From an uncultured Clostridia bacterium (GTDB lineage: Bacteria > Bacillota > Clostridia > TANB77 > CAG-508), in the NCBI GenBank assembly GCA_934119935.1, contig CAKOSX010000008.1:1-64000 (forward strand): 64,000 nucleotides of DNA, given 5' to 3'. The notes below the pieces were generated by a model. That model was given only the letters and a program-made list of their open reading frames with translations. It had not been told where the DNA came from and did no database searches. The stretch's first letter is position 1, and each line of letters starts with the position of its first letter. Below, piece by piece: positions 1 through 7,771 of this stretch. Position numbers and translations under genes: made by a program.

Positions 1-104
1 CCAGTTGAATATAGAACTCAACTAGGGTTTCCATAGAATTGTTTTTTTGTGTCTACTTTTTATTGACAACTTCAAATTATCAACTATCTGCTTTTTCAAA
101 TTAT

Positions 105-650
105 TTACTTTATGTTTACAGTCTTTATAATTTCAATCGCTTCATCTGCCTCATTCTTTGGTAAATTTGGATTAATTACTATAATGTTTTTATTGGTATC
201 TATAAGAATATCTCTCCACACTTCATCACCTGAATGATATCCAACAACAACTTCGTTTCCATTATTTAAAGTTATATTTTTTGATATTCTTTCAGTACCA
301 CAAACGCCAAATTTTTCTTTATAAAAATATATCATTGCATACTGCTCTTCATCGTTTTTATAAAGCTTTAAAGCATAATCATAATTATCATCTTCTGCTA
401 CTTGCATTTCTTTATAATTCCAACCATTTGGAATTTTTAGTTCTATTGTAGTGTCACCAATTGTTTTAGAGTATTTCTCTTCTTTTATTATATTTTCATT
501 TTGGCTTGTCTTTACTACCGTTGAATATTTTTTACCCCAAGTTCCAAATACTACTTCCTCACCATTTTTCATTTTAATAGAGTCAATCAAATACATTGTT
601 CCAACTGCTGCAACTGCTATAATTACTAATATGATTATTATTTTTTTCAT
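105..650 (-). CDS. membrane-anchored hypothetical protein
   Basis: A 181-residue protein that I do not recognise. It starts MKK followed by a hydrophobic helix (about residues 4-20), then a charged extracytoplasmic part, so it looks like a signal-anchor or exported protein. The ATG at 650 is chosen because AGGTGG lies five bases upstream; a GTG at 659 in the same frame would overlap that site. The leader (positions 749-861) can form a compact folded RNA followed by a hairpin, so expression may be attenuated. No function can be assigned. Confidence 0.7.
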   Translation of the reverse strand: MKKIIIILVIIAVAAVGTMYLIDSIKMKNGEEVVFGTWGKKYSTVVKTSQNENIIKEEKYSKTIGDTTIELKIPNGWNYKEMQVAEDDNYDYALKLYKNDEEQYAMIYFYKEKFGVCGTERISKNITLNNGNEVVVGYHSGDEVWRDILIDTNKNIIVINPNLPKNEADEAIEIIKTVNIK

Positions 651-748
651 ATATACCACCTAACCTTTCTACTATTTAGACAATTTGTATCTCCGTTTTG
701 TTGGTATTTTGCAAAATAATTGAAAAAAATATTTTTTATAAAATTATA

Positions 749-769
749 GAGCTATGTAAATCATAGCTC
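749..769 (-). terminator. hairpin downstream of structured RNA
   Basis: Perfect inverted repeat GAGCTATG / CATAGCTC around a five-base loop. On the minus strand it follows the folded element at 780-861 and is followed by TATAATTTTAT, so it could be an intrinsic terminator or attenuator ahead of the gene at 105-650. The T-run is imperfect. Confidence 0.5.
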
Positions 770-779
770 CTTAGTCTTA

Positions 780-861
780 GTTATTTGGCAGGTGTGCCGT
801 TTCCTGCATCTCTTTTGACCATTTAGGTGCGTGGATGGCACTATTGTCCACCTCAAATAAC
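780..861 (-). ncRNA. candidate structured RNA, three-way junction with kissing loops
   Basis: The ends pair perfectly (GTTATTTG at 780-787 with CAAATAAC at 854-861). Inside are two hairpins: GCAGG/CCTGC (788-792 with 803-807) and GTGGA/TCCAC (831-835 with 847-851). Their loops carry complementary pentamers, GTGCC at 794-798 and GGCAC at 837-841, which could form a loop-loop contact as in purine riboswitches, though the purine consensus junction bases are absent. A terminator-like hairpin follows on the minus strand, then the gene at 105-650. I do not recognise the family. The strand is inferred from this context. Confidence 0.4.
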
Positions 862-896
862 CTATTTATATTGTACTCTAATTATACATCTTTTAT

Positions 897-1178
897 TCAC
901 TTTTTTCTACCTTTTTTCCAAATGATTTTTCCTCTATTTCTTATAGTTTGATTCCACGTTCTTTTATTTAATTTCATTAATGTTATTATAGAATTTTTAC
1001 TATGTTCTTCATCTTTTCCTAGTGCTAATTTTATAACTACTCGACCATTTTTGCTAATTTCTTCAATTTGCTTTAAATATATCATTGTATCTTCATGTCT
1101 ATTATCCTCAACAATATAATCAGGATCTTCAATTATACTCTTTATATATCTTCTTAATTGCTTGTATAATTGTATCAA
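897..1178 (-). pseudogene. PBECR-like nuclease domain fragment
   Basis: About 93 residues resembling the PBECR (phage barnase-EndoU-colicin E5/D-RelE-like) nuclease family: an IIEDPDYIVEDN stretch, a lysine-rich strand, then KNSIITLMKLNK and a basic C-terminus. It has no good start: the first codon in frame is TTG at 1178 without a clear ribosome binding site, and a stop codon lies just upstream. Its first 50 bases overlap, in another frame, the end of the toxin fragment at 1129-1419. This suggests two gene remnants joined by deletion or a frameshift near the A6 run at about 1185-1190 (T6 on the plus strand). The family call is from pattern memory. Confidence 0.45.
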
Positions 1179-1419
1179 TGGAAGGATTTTTTCCCAGCTT
1201 TATTTGTTTTTCTATTTTTTTATTATATATTTTTTGGTACTTCTCTACTTTAGTACTAACTGGAACAAACCATATAATATCATCATATTTCTCACTTTTA
1301 AAGCAATAATAGCATGGTCTTTTATTTTCGTTTTCTTTATTTTTCATCAATCCCGGATCATCTATAATGTCAAAAAAAGAATCCTTTATAAAGTAAAAAC
1401 ATCCCACATCTATTTCCAT
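1129..1419 (-). pseudogene. truncated type III toxin (ToxN/CptN-like)
   Basis: The 96 residues match the N-terminal half of the ToxN/AbiQ/CptN endoribonuclease toxins of type III toxin-antitoxin systems: GCFYFIKDSFF, an LMKNKE segment, RPCYYCF, and a VPVSTKVEKYQKIYNKK strand. Family members usually run to about 150-170 residues; this one stops after DTIIQAIKKIYKEYN, where the usual C-terminal half is missing. The start at 1419 has a strong AAGGAGG seven bases upstream. Upstream lie a promoter, a small folded RNA and a hairpin, the order expected of a type III module. It is probably inactive. Confidence 0.55.
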
Positions 1420-1442
1420 TTTGATTCCTCCTTATATTATCA

Positions 1443-1468
1443 AAGGCCTACCATTTCTGGTAAGCCTT
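1443..1468 (-). terminator. attenuator hairpin ahead of truncated toxin
   Basis: Inverted repeat AAGGC..ACCA / TGGT..GCCTT between the putative RNA antitoxin and the toxin start codon. In type III modules such a leaky terminator sets the ratio of RNA antitoxin to toxin mRNA. The T-run after it is poor (TTTGATAAT). Confidence 0.5.
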
Positions 1469-1486
1469 ATTAGAATTATTTATTCA

Positions 1487-1519
1487 CTCTCTCATTTATA
1501 ACTCGCTAAAGAGGCAGCG
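1487..1519 (-). ncRNA. possible RNA antitoxin (single pseudoknot unit)
   Basis: On the minus strand CGCT (1516-1519) pairs with AGCG (1504-1507). The loop bases CTCT can pair with the downstream AGAGAG at 1487-1493, giving an H-type pseudoknot as seen in ToxI/CptI antitoxins. Only one unit is visible, whereas functional antitoxins usually have tandem repeats, so the locus is probably decayed. Placement between a promoter and a hairpin-toxin pair is the main support. Confidence 0.3.
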
Positions 1520-1565
1520 ACAAACACATTTATTAAAAACAAAAATGTCTTTAATTATTATATTC

Positions 1566-1595
1566 ATAATAACATGAAATATTATATGTTGTCAA
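1566..1595 (-). promoter_or_regulatory. sigma-A promoter of type III toxin-antitoxin remnant
   Basis: TTGACA (1590-1595, minus strand) is 18 bases from TATTAT (1566-1571), pointing toward the RNA and toxin at 1419-1519. Confidence 0.55.
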
Positions 1596-1603
1596 TTGAA
1601 TTT

Positions 1604-1755
1604 TTATATATTTTTTAATACTTTGCAAGGATTTCCTACTGCAACAACATTAGATGAAATATCTTTATTTACCACACTGCCAGCACCAATAACAACGTTA
1701 TCTCCTATTGTAACTCCAGGCATTACACAAACATTTCCACCAAAAAACAATTTAT
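1604..1755 (-). pseudogene. C-terminal fragment of hexapeptide-repeat acetyltransferase
   Basis: In one minus-strand frame the DNA reads VIKNKLFFGGNVCV, MPGVTIGDNVVIGAG, SVVNKDISSNVVAVGN and PCKVLKNI before a stop at 1604-1606. That is the end of a maltose/galactoside O-acetyltransferase (left-handed beta-helix). A stop codon upstream and the absence of the first two thirds show that it is a remnant. It directly abuts the end of the RelE-like gene at 1762, so the breakpoint lies at that junction. Confidence 0.7.
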
Positions 1756-1761
1756 TTTTGA

Positions 1762-2085
1762 TTACTCATCTCTTAAATATTTTTCCCAATTCATAAACGC
1801 ATGTCCTATTCTTAGTACTAATGCTTCAGAAGTTTTTTCATCAACCATATAAAATATTATGTAATTTCTTACATTAATTTTTCTAACATTCTTTTCTCCA
1901 GTCAATTTTTCATCTAATATAGGCATACTCCCTGCTATGTTTTCCAAGTCTTTCAAGCCCTGCTTAAATAGTAATTTATATTTATCTGCAAGTATGTCTC
2001 CCGACAGATTGTGGCGAAGATATGAAATAATATTTTCTAAATCATTCTCCGCTGCTTCTGATACCTTTATTTTATATTTTTTCAT
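1762..2085 (-). CDS. RelE/ParE-family toxin
   Basis: A 107-residue protein with the RelE/ParE layout: an N-terminal helical pair (EAAENDLENIISYLRHNL), a conserved RKINVRNYIIFYMVDE strand pair and a C-terminal GHAFMNW strand. Members are ribosome-dependent mRNA endonucleases or gyrase poisons; which applies here cannot be told. The antitoxin-like gene lies 18 bases upstream and is surely co-transcribed. It ends exactly at the acetyltransferase remnant. Length is normal, so it is probably functional. Confidence 0.8.
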   Translation of the reverse strand: MKKYKIKVSEAAENDLENIISYLRHNLSGDILADKYKLLFKQGLKDLENIAGSMPILDEKLTGEKNVRKINVRNYIIFYMVDEKTSEALVLRIGHAFMNWEKYLRDE

Positions 2086-2103
2086 ATCATTTGCTCCTAT
2101 CTT

Positions 2104-2346
2104 CTATATATTATCTATTTTAGCAAAGACTTCATCTAAAGAATATACCTTGTTTTCTTTTATATCCTTCATTCCTTTTTGTAATTTTTCTTTTAAATCC
2201 TTTTTACTTTTTATCGTTACACTTTCAGGAGCCTCTCCATCTACATATGATAACTTTAAAAATTCGATGAAATTAACCACTTGAATCGTCAACTCTTCTG
2301 GTAATGTTTCAATTTCATTATATAATTTTTGTTTTTCAATAGACAT
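2104..2346 (-). CDS. antitoxin, DUF2281/RelB-like
   Basis: An 80-residue acidic/basic helical protein: IEKQKLYNEIETLPEELTIQ resembles the N-terminus of DUF2281-type antitoxins, and the C-terminal tail (SLDEVFAKIDNI) is the sort of segment that wraps the toxin. The ATG at 2346 is preferred because GGGAGG lies just upstream; an ATG at 2361 overlaps that site. Paired with the RelE-like toxin at 1762-2085. Such antitoxins usually repress their own operon. Confidence 0.7.
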   Translation of the reverse strand: MSIEKQKLYNEIETLPEELTIQVVNFIEFLKLSYVDGEAPESVTIKSKKDLKEKLQKGMKDIKENKVYSLDEVFAKIDNI

Positions 2347-2417
2347 AATTATACCTCCCATTAAATTTATATTATTATATCATCATTTTCCTTATAATGA
2401 AAGTCTTTCTTCTTATG

Positions 2418-3089
2418 TTACACATCTTTTTTCTTATCATTTGTAATATCGCCATTACCACTTACTGGTATTGTTTCTCCTAAATAAGTTGGCTTTGGTT
2501 TGAATATACATTTTATAAAATCTTTATCTCTTGCTAATATTTCCCTTAATTCTCTATATGTTGCTCCTACATATTGTCTTGGATCTGCTCCGACTCCATA
2601 AGCTTCTAAGCCTAATTTATTGGCAATGTATAGTGCTCTATATAAATGATACTCTTGTGTGACTATTACAATTCTTTTAGCTTTAAATATTTCTTTGGCT
2701 CTATATATGCTCTCATATGTTGAAAAGCCTGCGTGGTCCATAAAAATATTCTCCGAAGGTACTCCTTTTTCAATGGCATAGTTTTTCATTATGTTTACTT
2801 CATCATAATCTTCCTTGCCATGGTCTCCGCTCATTATTATTTTGCTTGATACATTATTTTCATATAATTTGATACCTTCTAATAATCTATCTTCTAACAT
2901 ATGGCTAGGCTTGTCTCCCCATACACCGGCACCTAAAATAATAATACAATCTATGTCTGACAATTTATCATATTCATTTTCTTTAATTATCTGATTTTTT
3001 GTAGAAATTTTCACATAAGCATTTATTCCAAATACACATGCTAAAATTATGACAATAATAATTACTAAATAAACCATTACTTTTTTCAT
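2418..3089 (-). CDS. DUF218 (SanA/YdcF-like) membrane protein
   Basis: A 223-residue protein with an N-terminal transmembrane helix (residues 4-24) and a DUF218 domain: CIIILGAGV near residue 50, IIMSGDHGKEDYDE near 105, and IVIVTQEYHLYRALYIA near 145. Family members (ElyC, SanA, YdcF) affect envelope integrity or peptidoglycan/lipid-carrier metabolism; the chemistry is unsettled. Start supported by AGGAGAAGG. Single gene between the antitoxin and mgtA. Confidence 0.8.
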   Translation of the reverse strand: MKKVMVYLVIIIVIILACVFGINAYVKISTKNQIIKENEYDKLSDIDCIIILGAGVWGDKPSHMLEDRLLEGIKLYENNVSSKIIMSGDHGKEDYDEVNIMKNYAIEKGVPSENIFMDHAGFSTYESIYRAKEIFKAKRIVIVTQEYHLYRALYIANKLGLEAYGVGADPRQYVGATYRELREILARDKDFIKCIFKPKPTYLGETIPVSGNGDITNDKKKDV

Positions 3090-3185
3090 TTACCTTCTCC
3101 TATTATTAGTTTGACTTCATTTAATTAGCATTATACCATACTTGTATATTTTTTCAACACCCGAATATGTATAAAAAATTCAAAA

Positions 3186-3217
3186 AATTATACATATTTT
3201 TTGAACATGTATAATTT
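3186..3217 (-). terminator. terminator of P-type ATPase gene
   Basis: AT-rich stem ATTATACAT / ATGTATAAT followed on the minus strand by TTTTTTG, placed just after the stop codon of the gene ending at 3224. Confidence 0.75.
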
Positions 3218-3223
3218 TTTTGT

Positions 3224-5821
3224 TTATTTATTCATATTTTGAATTTTCTTATAAGCCTGAATTGCCATTGCATATAGCACCATCAATATTACAATAACTA
3301 TTCCATATTCTACCGGCAATCTTTGCAAATCGAAAATTATTGCTATGTTCGTGAAACAAATAATAAGAGTTAAGATGATTATCGACATCGTTGAAATTAT
3401 TAGTTGTTTTGATGGTTTGCTTTGAATAAAAGGTATTTTCGAGGTTCTCATTAAATGTATTATTACTGTTTGAGATATTATTCCATATGCAAACCAACCA
3501 GTCTGGAATAATGTTGATTTTTCTATTGTGTTAAATTTCATTATAAACCACAATGCTAAGAAGCACAGCAAATCGAATATAGTGCTAATCGTTCCAAATA
3601 TAAACATGTTTTTCTTTATTTCACTAGTATTCCATTTTTTTGGTTTTAGCAAATATTCTGTATCTACATTATCAAACGGCATTCCTATTTGTGCAAAGTC
3701 GTTTAGTAAATTTTGTATTAATATGTGCACTGGAAGCATTGGTAAAAACGGAAGGACTAAGCTTGCAATTATTATAGAAAGCATGTTTCCAAAGTTTCCA
3801 CTCGTAGCCATTTTTATATATTTTAATATATTTGTAAAGGTTTTTCTGCCTATTATAACGCCTTTTTCCAGCACATTTAAATCTTTTTCTAGTAGAATTA
3901 TATCTGCGGTTTCCTTAGCAATATCAACCGCCGTGTCTACCGATATTCCAACATCAGATTGTTTTAATGGTGGGCTGTCGTTTATTCCGTCTCCCATGTA
4001 ACCTACTGTATTACCTTGTTCTTGATAAATTCTTACAATTCTTTGTTTCTGAAGTGGTGAAAGTTTAGAATATAGATGACAATTTACCGATTTTTCTTTT
4101 AGTTCTTCATCAGTCATTTCTTCAATTTCTTTTCCAGTTAATCTATTTTCTGTTGATATATTTACCTTTTTGCAAACGTTTACCGCAACACCTTCGCTAT
4201 CTCCTGTTAAAACCACTGTATCTACACCATGTTTTTTTAGAGCTTCAATTGCTTGTTTTGCACTTTCTTTTGGCGGGTCTAAGAAACCTACAAATCCTAT
4301 CAACACCATGTCTTTTTCGTCATTTATTCCAAACGTTTCTATTCCATGTATGTCGTTTTTTTGAGCTACCGCAACTATTCTTAGTCCTTCTTTATTGTAT
4401 TTTTCATATGTTTCATACGCTTTATTTTTCAATTTTTCTGTGAGTTCTACTGCCTCTCCATTTATGTCGATATATGAACAAATATGCATAATCTCGTCTA
4501 CTGCACCTTTTGTTATTAGTTGCCTCTTTCCCATCTGATCTTTTAAAACCACGCTCATTCTTCTGCGTGAAAAATCAAATGGAATCTCGTCTTCACGTGT
4601 GTATGTTTCTTTGTAAATGTTCATGTTTTCTTTTTCGGCTCTGGATATAATTGCTACATCTATCAAATTTTTTAGTCCAGTCTGAAAATAGCTGTTTAAA
4701 AAAGCATGCTTCAAAACCCTTTTACTTTCATTTCCTTCTAAGTCCATATATCTTTCTAATACAATCTCGTCCTCTGTAAGAGTTCCAGTCTTGTCTGTAC
4801 AAAGAATATTCATCTCTCCGAATGTTTGTATAGCACTCAATCTTTTTACAATGGTCTTATTCTTAGACATTTCTATTGCTCCATTTGCAAGCGTAGAAGT
4901 CATTATTACTGGCAACATTTCTGGTGTAAGCCCTACCGCGATTGTTATTGCAAAAATTAAAGCCTCCCACCAATTACCCTTTGTGAAGAAATTTATTGCA
5001 AATATCACAGGTATCATTATTACCATAAATTTTATTAAAAGCTTGCTAACACTATCTACTCCTCTTTCGAAGCTATTCTGCTCACTCGTACTATATATAG
5101 ACTTTGCCATGTTTCCAAAATACGTGTTGCTTCCTATTGCAACCACAACCGCCGTTGCTCGTCCACTAACAATGTTTGTTCCAGTAAATCCAATATTAGA
5201 TAAATGTGTTAATTCTGCGTCTTTTTCTCTTAACGTAAAAAATTTTTCAACAGGATTAGATTCTCCTGTTAATGAAGCTTGGTCAATAAATAAATCCTTT
5301 GTTTCTAAGAATCTCACATCTCCGGGAATCATGTCTCCAGAGGAAAGTTTTAGGATATCCCCAGGCACAATATCCTCAACATCAACCGTATTTGGAAGTT
5401 CGTCTCTTATTACATCTATTTTATTTGTAATAAGTCTCTTTAATTTTTGTGCCGCTTTATTCGAATTTGTCTGCTGAAAAAAAGATATCATCGCAGAAAT
5501 AAAAACCGTGCTAATAATTAGTGTAAAAGTTAGATAATCTTTATTTGTAGAAAATACTACATCTGTAAAAAAAGTAACTATTGCAACTATTATTAGCACG
5601 ATATTAAATGGATTTATAAAGGCTTCTTTCAGCCTCTTAAATGTGGTATCGTTGTTATTTATATCAATTATATTTTTGCCATACTCTTCTTGTTTCTCAT
5701 CTATTATTATACAGCTAAGGCCATTTTCTGATGTATCAAGTTCATGTAAAACTTCAGTATTGTTCATCTGGCTATATTTCTTTAGATTCTGCTCAATTCC
5801 ATTAATTTTATCTATATTCAT
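3224..5821 (-). CDS. mgtA: magnesium-translocating P-type ATPase, MgtA-like
   Basis: An 865-residue P3B-type ATPase expected to import Mg2+ across the cytoplasmic membrane. Visible landmarks: actuator-domain TGES near residue 186, phosphorylation motif DKTGTLT near 341, the P-domain hinge GDGINDS near 610, and about ten membrane helices with a long C-terminal hydrophobic part. Length and the NLLNDFAQIGMPFDNVD stretch fit MgtA/MgtB. The ribosome binding site is weak and the nearest GAGGAG is 18 bases away. No MgtC or recognisable Mg2+ riboswitch is nearby. It ends in its own terminator, so it is monocistronic. Confidence 0.88.
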   Translation of the reverse strand: MNIDKINGIEQNLKKYSQMNNTEVLHELDTSENGLSCIIIDEKQEEYGKNIIDINNNDTTFKRLKEAFINPFNIVLIIVAIVTFFTDVVFSTNKDYLTFTLIISTVFISAMISFFQQTNSNKAAQKLKRLITNKIDVIRDELPNTVDVEDIVPGDILKLSSGDMIPGDVRFLETKDLFIDQASLTGESNPVEKFFTLREKDAELTHLSNIGFTGTNIVSGRATAVVVAIGSNTYFGNMAKSIYSTSEQNSFERGVDSVSKLLIKFMVIMIPVIFAINFFTKGNWWEALIFAITIAVGLTPEMLPVIMTSTLANGAIEMSKNKTIVKRLSAIQTFGEMNILCTDKTGTLTEDEIVLERYMDLEGNESKRVLKHAFLNSYFQTGLKNLIDVAIISRAEKENMNIYKETYTREDEIPFDFSRRRMSVVLKDQMGKRQLITKGAVDEIMHICSYIDINGEAVELTEKLKNKAYETYEKYNKEGLRIVAVAQKNDIHGIETFGINDEKDMVLIGFVGFLDPPKESAKQAIEALKKHGVDTVVLTGDSEGVAVNVCKKVNISTENRLTGKEIEEMTDEELKEKSVNCHLYSKLSPLQKQRIVRIYQEQGNTVGYMGDGINDSPPLKQSDVGISVDTAVDIAKETADIILLEKDLNVLEKGVIIGRKTFTNILKYIKMATSGNFGNMLSIIIASLVLPFLPMLPVHILIQNLLNDFAQIGMPFDNVDTEYLLKPKKWNTSEIKKNMFIFGTISTIFDLLCFLALWFIMKFNTIEKSTLFQTGWFAYGIISQTVIIHLMRTSKIPFIQSKPSKQLIISTMSIIILTLIICFTNIAIIFDLQRLPVEYGIVIVILMVLYAMAIQAYKKIQNMNK

Positions 5822-5909
5822 TAGCTTTAATAATTAATTCTCCTCATATAAAATACTAATAAATATTATGGTAAATTTAACGAATTTTATTACGTTTTTA
5901 TAAAAGAAC

Positions 5910-5932
5910 GAACCCTCATTTTTTGAGAGTTC
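5910..5932 (-). terminator. terminator of dxs-like gene
   Basis: Inverted repeat GAAC.CTCA / TGAG.GTTC around a T5 loop, ten bases after the stop of the gene ending at 5943. On the minus strand it is followed by GTTCTTTTAT. Confidence 0.6.
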
Positions 5933-5942
5933 ATCTTCCTTT

Positions 5943-7700
5943 TTATTTAACAAATTCTTTTATTTCATTAAATAGATTTTCAACCGACATTCCGTTTTCG
6001 GCTAATAATTCTTCTGCCACGAAGTCTGTATGGAAGGCTTTTGAAATTCCATAATTTTTAACTAACATCTCATCCATGCCATAGAAAGATGCGATGTTTT
6101 GGCCATATCCTCCCATTAATTCTCCGTCCTCGATGGTAATTACTAATTCATGATTTTTCTTTAATTCATTTAGTAAATCAACATCTAAGCCAGTTAAGAA
6201 TCTTGGATTTATTACAGTTATTTCGAATCCTAGTTCTTCTTTTACCTTTTTAGCGACTGCTTTTGCCATTGGTAGTAATGAGCCTACTGCAAATATAGCA
6301 ACTTTTTCACCTTGAATTTCTACTTTGTTTTTATTGTAAATAGAGTAATCTGTTGTATCTTCTACTCCTGTTTCAATAAATTTTACTGGTACACGTATAC
6401 CAACTGGATGTTTTTTCTGTGTAGTTGCAAATTTAAACATTTGTAAATATTCTTCTTTGCTTGTTGGTGCAAGATATATAAAGTTTGGAATATGTGCAAA
6501 CATTTGAATATCACACAATGCAATATGAGTATTTGAATTCATTCCATAAGCTCCAGCATTTAAATTTAACATTGTTGCTGGGCTATCATTCAAGCATAAA
6601 TCATGCGATATTTGGTCGTAAGTTCTTTGGAAGAATGGTGCATGAGTTCCAAATACAACTGTTCCACCGTTTTTAGCAATTCCAGAACTCATAGCAACCA
6701 TGTTTTCTTCTGCAATTCCAACATCTATAAATTGTCCTCTATTTACATATTCATCACGAACACCTTGAACAAAGCCAAGTGACATTGGTGTTCCCGCATT
6801 TAATATTATTGCTTTTTCGTTCGTATCTAGTAAATTCTTTAAACTATCAAATACTGTTGTGTTGTGCTTTATATTTGCACCATATTTAGGTGATCCGTCT
6901 TTAACATTGAAAGGTCCTCCAGAGTGCCATGCTTCTCTGTTTTCCTCTGCATACTTTAAGCCTTTCCCTTTAACAGTATGAATATGTAATACAACTGGAT
7001 GATCTATGCCTTTTACACTCTCGAATAATTCAACCAATTTCTTTAAATCATGTCCATCATCTAGATATCTATAATCTAGTCCGAAAGCATTAAATAAATT
7101 ATTCTTGCTTTCTCCATTTGTCTCTCTTAACTCTTTTAGAGTCTTGTACATCCCACCATGATTTTCAGCTATGCTCTGGTCATTATCATTTATAATAATT
7201 ATAAAATTATTCTTATACTCTCCTGCATAGTCAAGTGCTTCCAGAGCCTCTCCTCCTGAAAGAGAACCATCTCCAATTACTGCAATTATATTTTCATGTT
7301 CTTTGTTTAAATCTCTTCCTTCTGCTAAGCCAAGTGCTAATGAAATTGAAGTAGAAGTATGTCCAATTGTAAACATATCATGTTTGCTCTCATTTGGATT
7401 CGTATAGCCTGTTACATCTTTAAAATGTTCAGCATCTAGATATGCTTCTTTTCTTCCCGTTAAAATTTTGTGTGGATAGCATTGATGCGATACATCAAAA
7501 ACTATCTTATCTATTGGAGAATTGAATACATAATGCAAAGCAACAGTCATTTCAACCATTCCTAAGTTTGGTCCATTATGTCCTCCAACATTACTAATTC
7601 TGTTAATAAGAGCCTTTCTAGTTTCATCTGCTAAAACTGGTAGCTCCTCAATTTTTAATCTTTTAATATCTTCTGGTCCATTTATATTTTCTAAAAACAT
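5943..7700 (-). CDS. dxs: 1-deoxy-D-xylulose-5-phosphate synthase-clade enzyme
   Basis: A 585-residue thiamine-diphosphate enzyme of the DXS/transketolase family. Three domains are recognisable: the ThDP site IGDGSLSGGEALEALDYAG (near residues 141-160), a pyrimidine domain with VGIAEENM (near 328), and a C-terminal transketolase domain. It belongs to a shorter clade (about 580 residues, against about 620 for canonical DXS), with GPNLGMVEMTVALHYVF and NESKHDMFTIGHTSTS. Databases label this clade DXS, but whether it makes deoxyxylulose phosphate is uncertain. No other isoprenoid gene is beside it. A MerR-type promoter lies directly upstream, which is not usual for housekeeping dxs. Confidence 0.75.
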   Translation of the reverse strand: MFLENINGPEDIKRLKIEELPVLADETRKALINRISNVGGHNGPNLGMVEMTVALHYVFNSPIDKIVFDVSHQCYPHKILTGRKEAYLDAEHFKDVTGYTNPNESKHDMFTIGHTSTSISLALGLAEGRDLNKEHENIIAVIGDGSLSGGEALEALDYAGEYKNNFIIIINDNDQSIAENHGGMYKTLKELRETNGESKNNLFNAFGLDYRYLDDGHDLKKLVELFESVKGIDHPVVLHIHTVKGKGLKYAEENREAWHSGGPFNVKDGSPKYGANIKHNTTVFDSLKNLLDTNEKAIILNAGTPMSLGFVQGVRDEYVNRGQFIDVGIAEENMVAMSSGIAKNGGTVVFGTHAPFFQRTYDQISHDLCLNDSPATMLNLNAGAYGMNSNTHIALCDIQMFAHIPNFIYLAPTSKEEYLQMFKFATTQKKHPVGIRVPVKFIETGVEDTTDYSIYNKNKVEIQGEKVAIFAVGSLLPMAKAVAKKVKEELGFEITVINPRFLTGLDVDLLNELKKNHELVITIEDGELMGGYGQNIASFYGMDEMLVKNYGISKAFHTDFVAEELLAENGMSVENLFNEIKEFVK

Positions 7701-7721
7701 TTAAAATTCCTCCTCGGTTAA

Positions 7722-7752
7722 TTTATATCACTTAGAGCGTACTCTAAGTCAA
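7722..7752 (-). promoter_or_regulatory. MerR-type promoter with palindromic operator
   Basis: On the minus strand TTGACT (7747-7752) and TATAAA (7722-7727) are separated by 19 bases. A near-perfect palindrome, ACTTAGAG-N4-CTCTAAGT (7730-7749), sits in the spacer. An overlong 19-base spacer with a centred dyad is the hallmark of promoters untwisted by MerR-family activators. It drives the dxs-like gene. No MerR gene is in this window. Confidence 0.8.
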
Positions 7753-7771
7753 TAGTATTTTTTCAATTTTT

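Noticed and set aside
1596..1796. Plus-strand open frame of 66 codons
   Set aside because: It is the antisense of the acetyltransferase remnant, which reads as a clear hexapeptide-repeat C-terminus on the minus strand; no ribosome binding site on the plus strand.
4791..5477. 228-codon plus-strand open frame
   Set aside because: Entirely antisense to the catalytic core of mgtA, with no ribosome binding site and no recognisable family.
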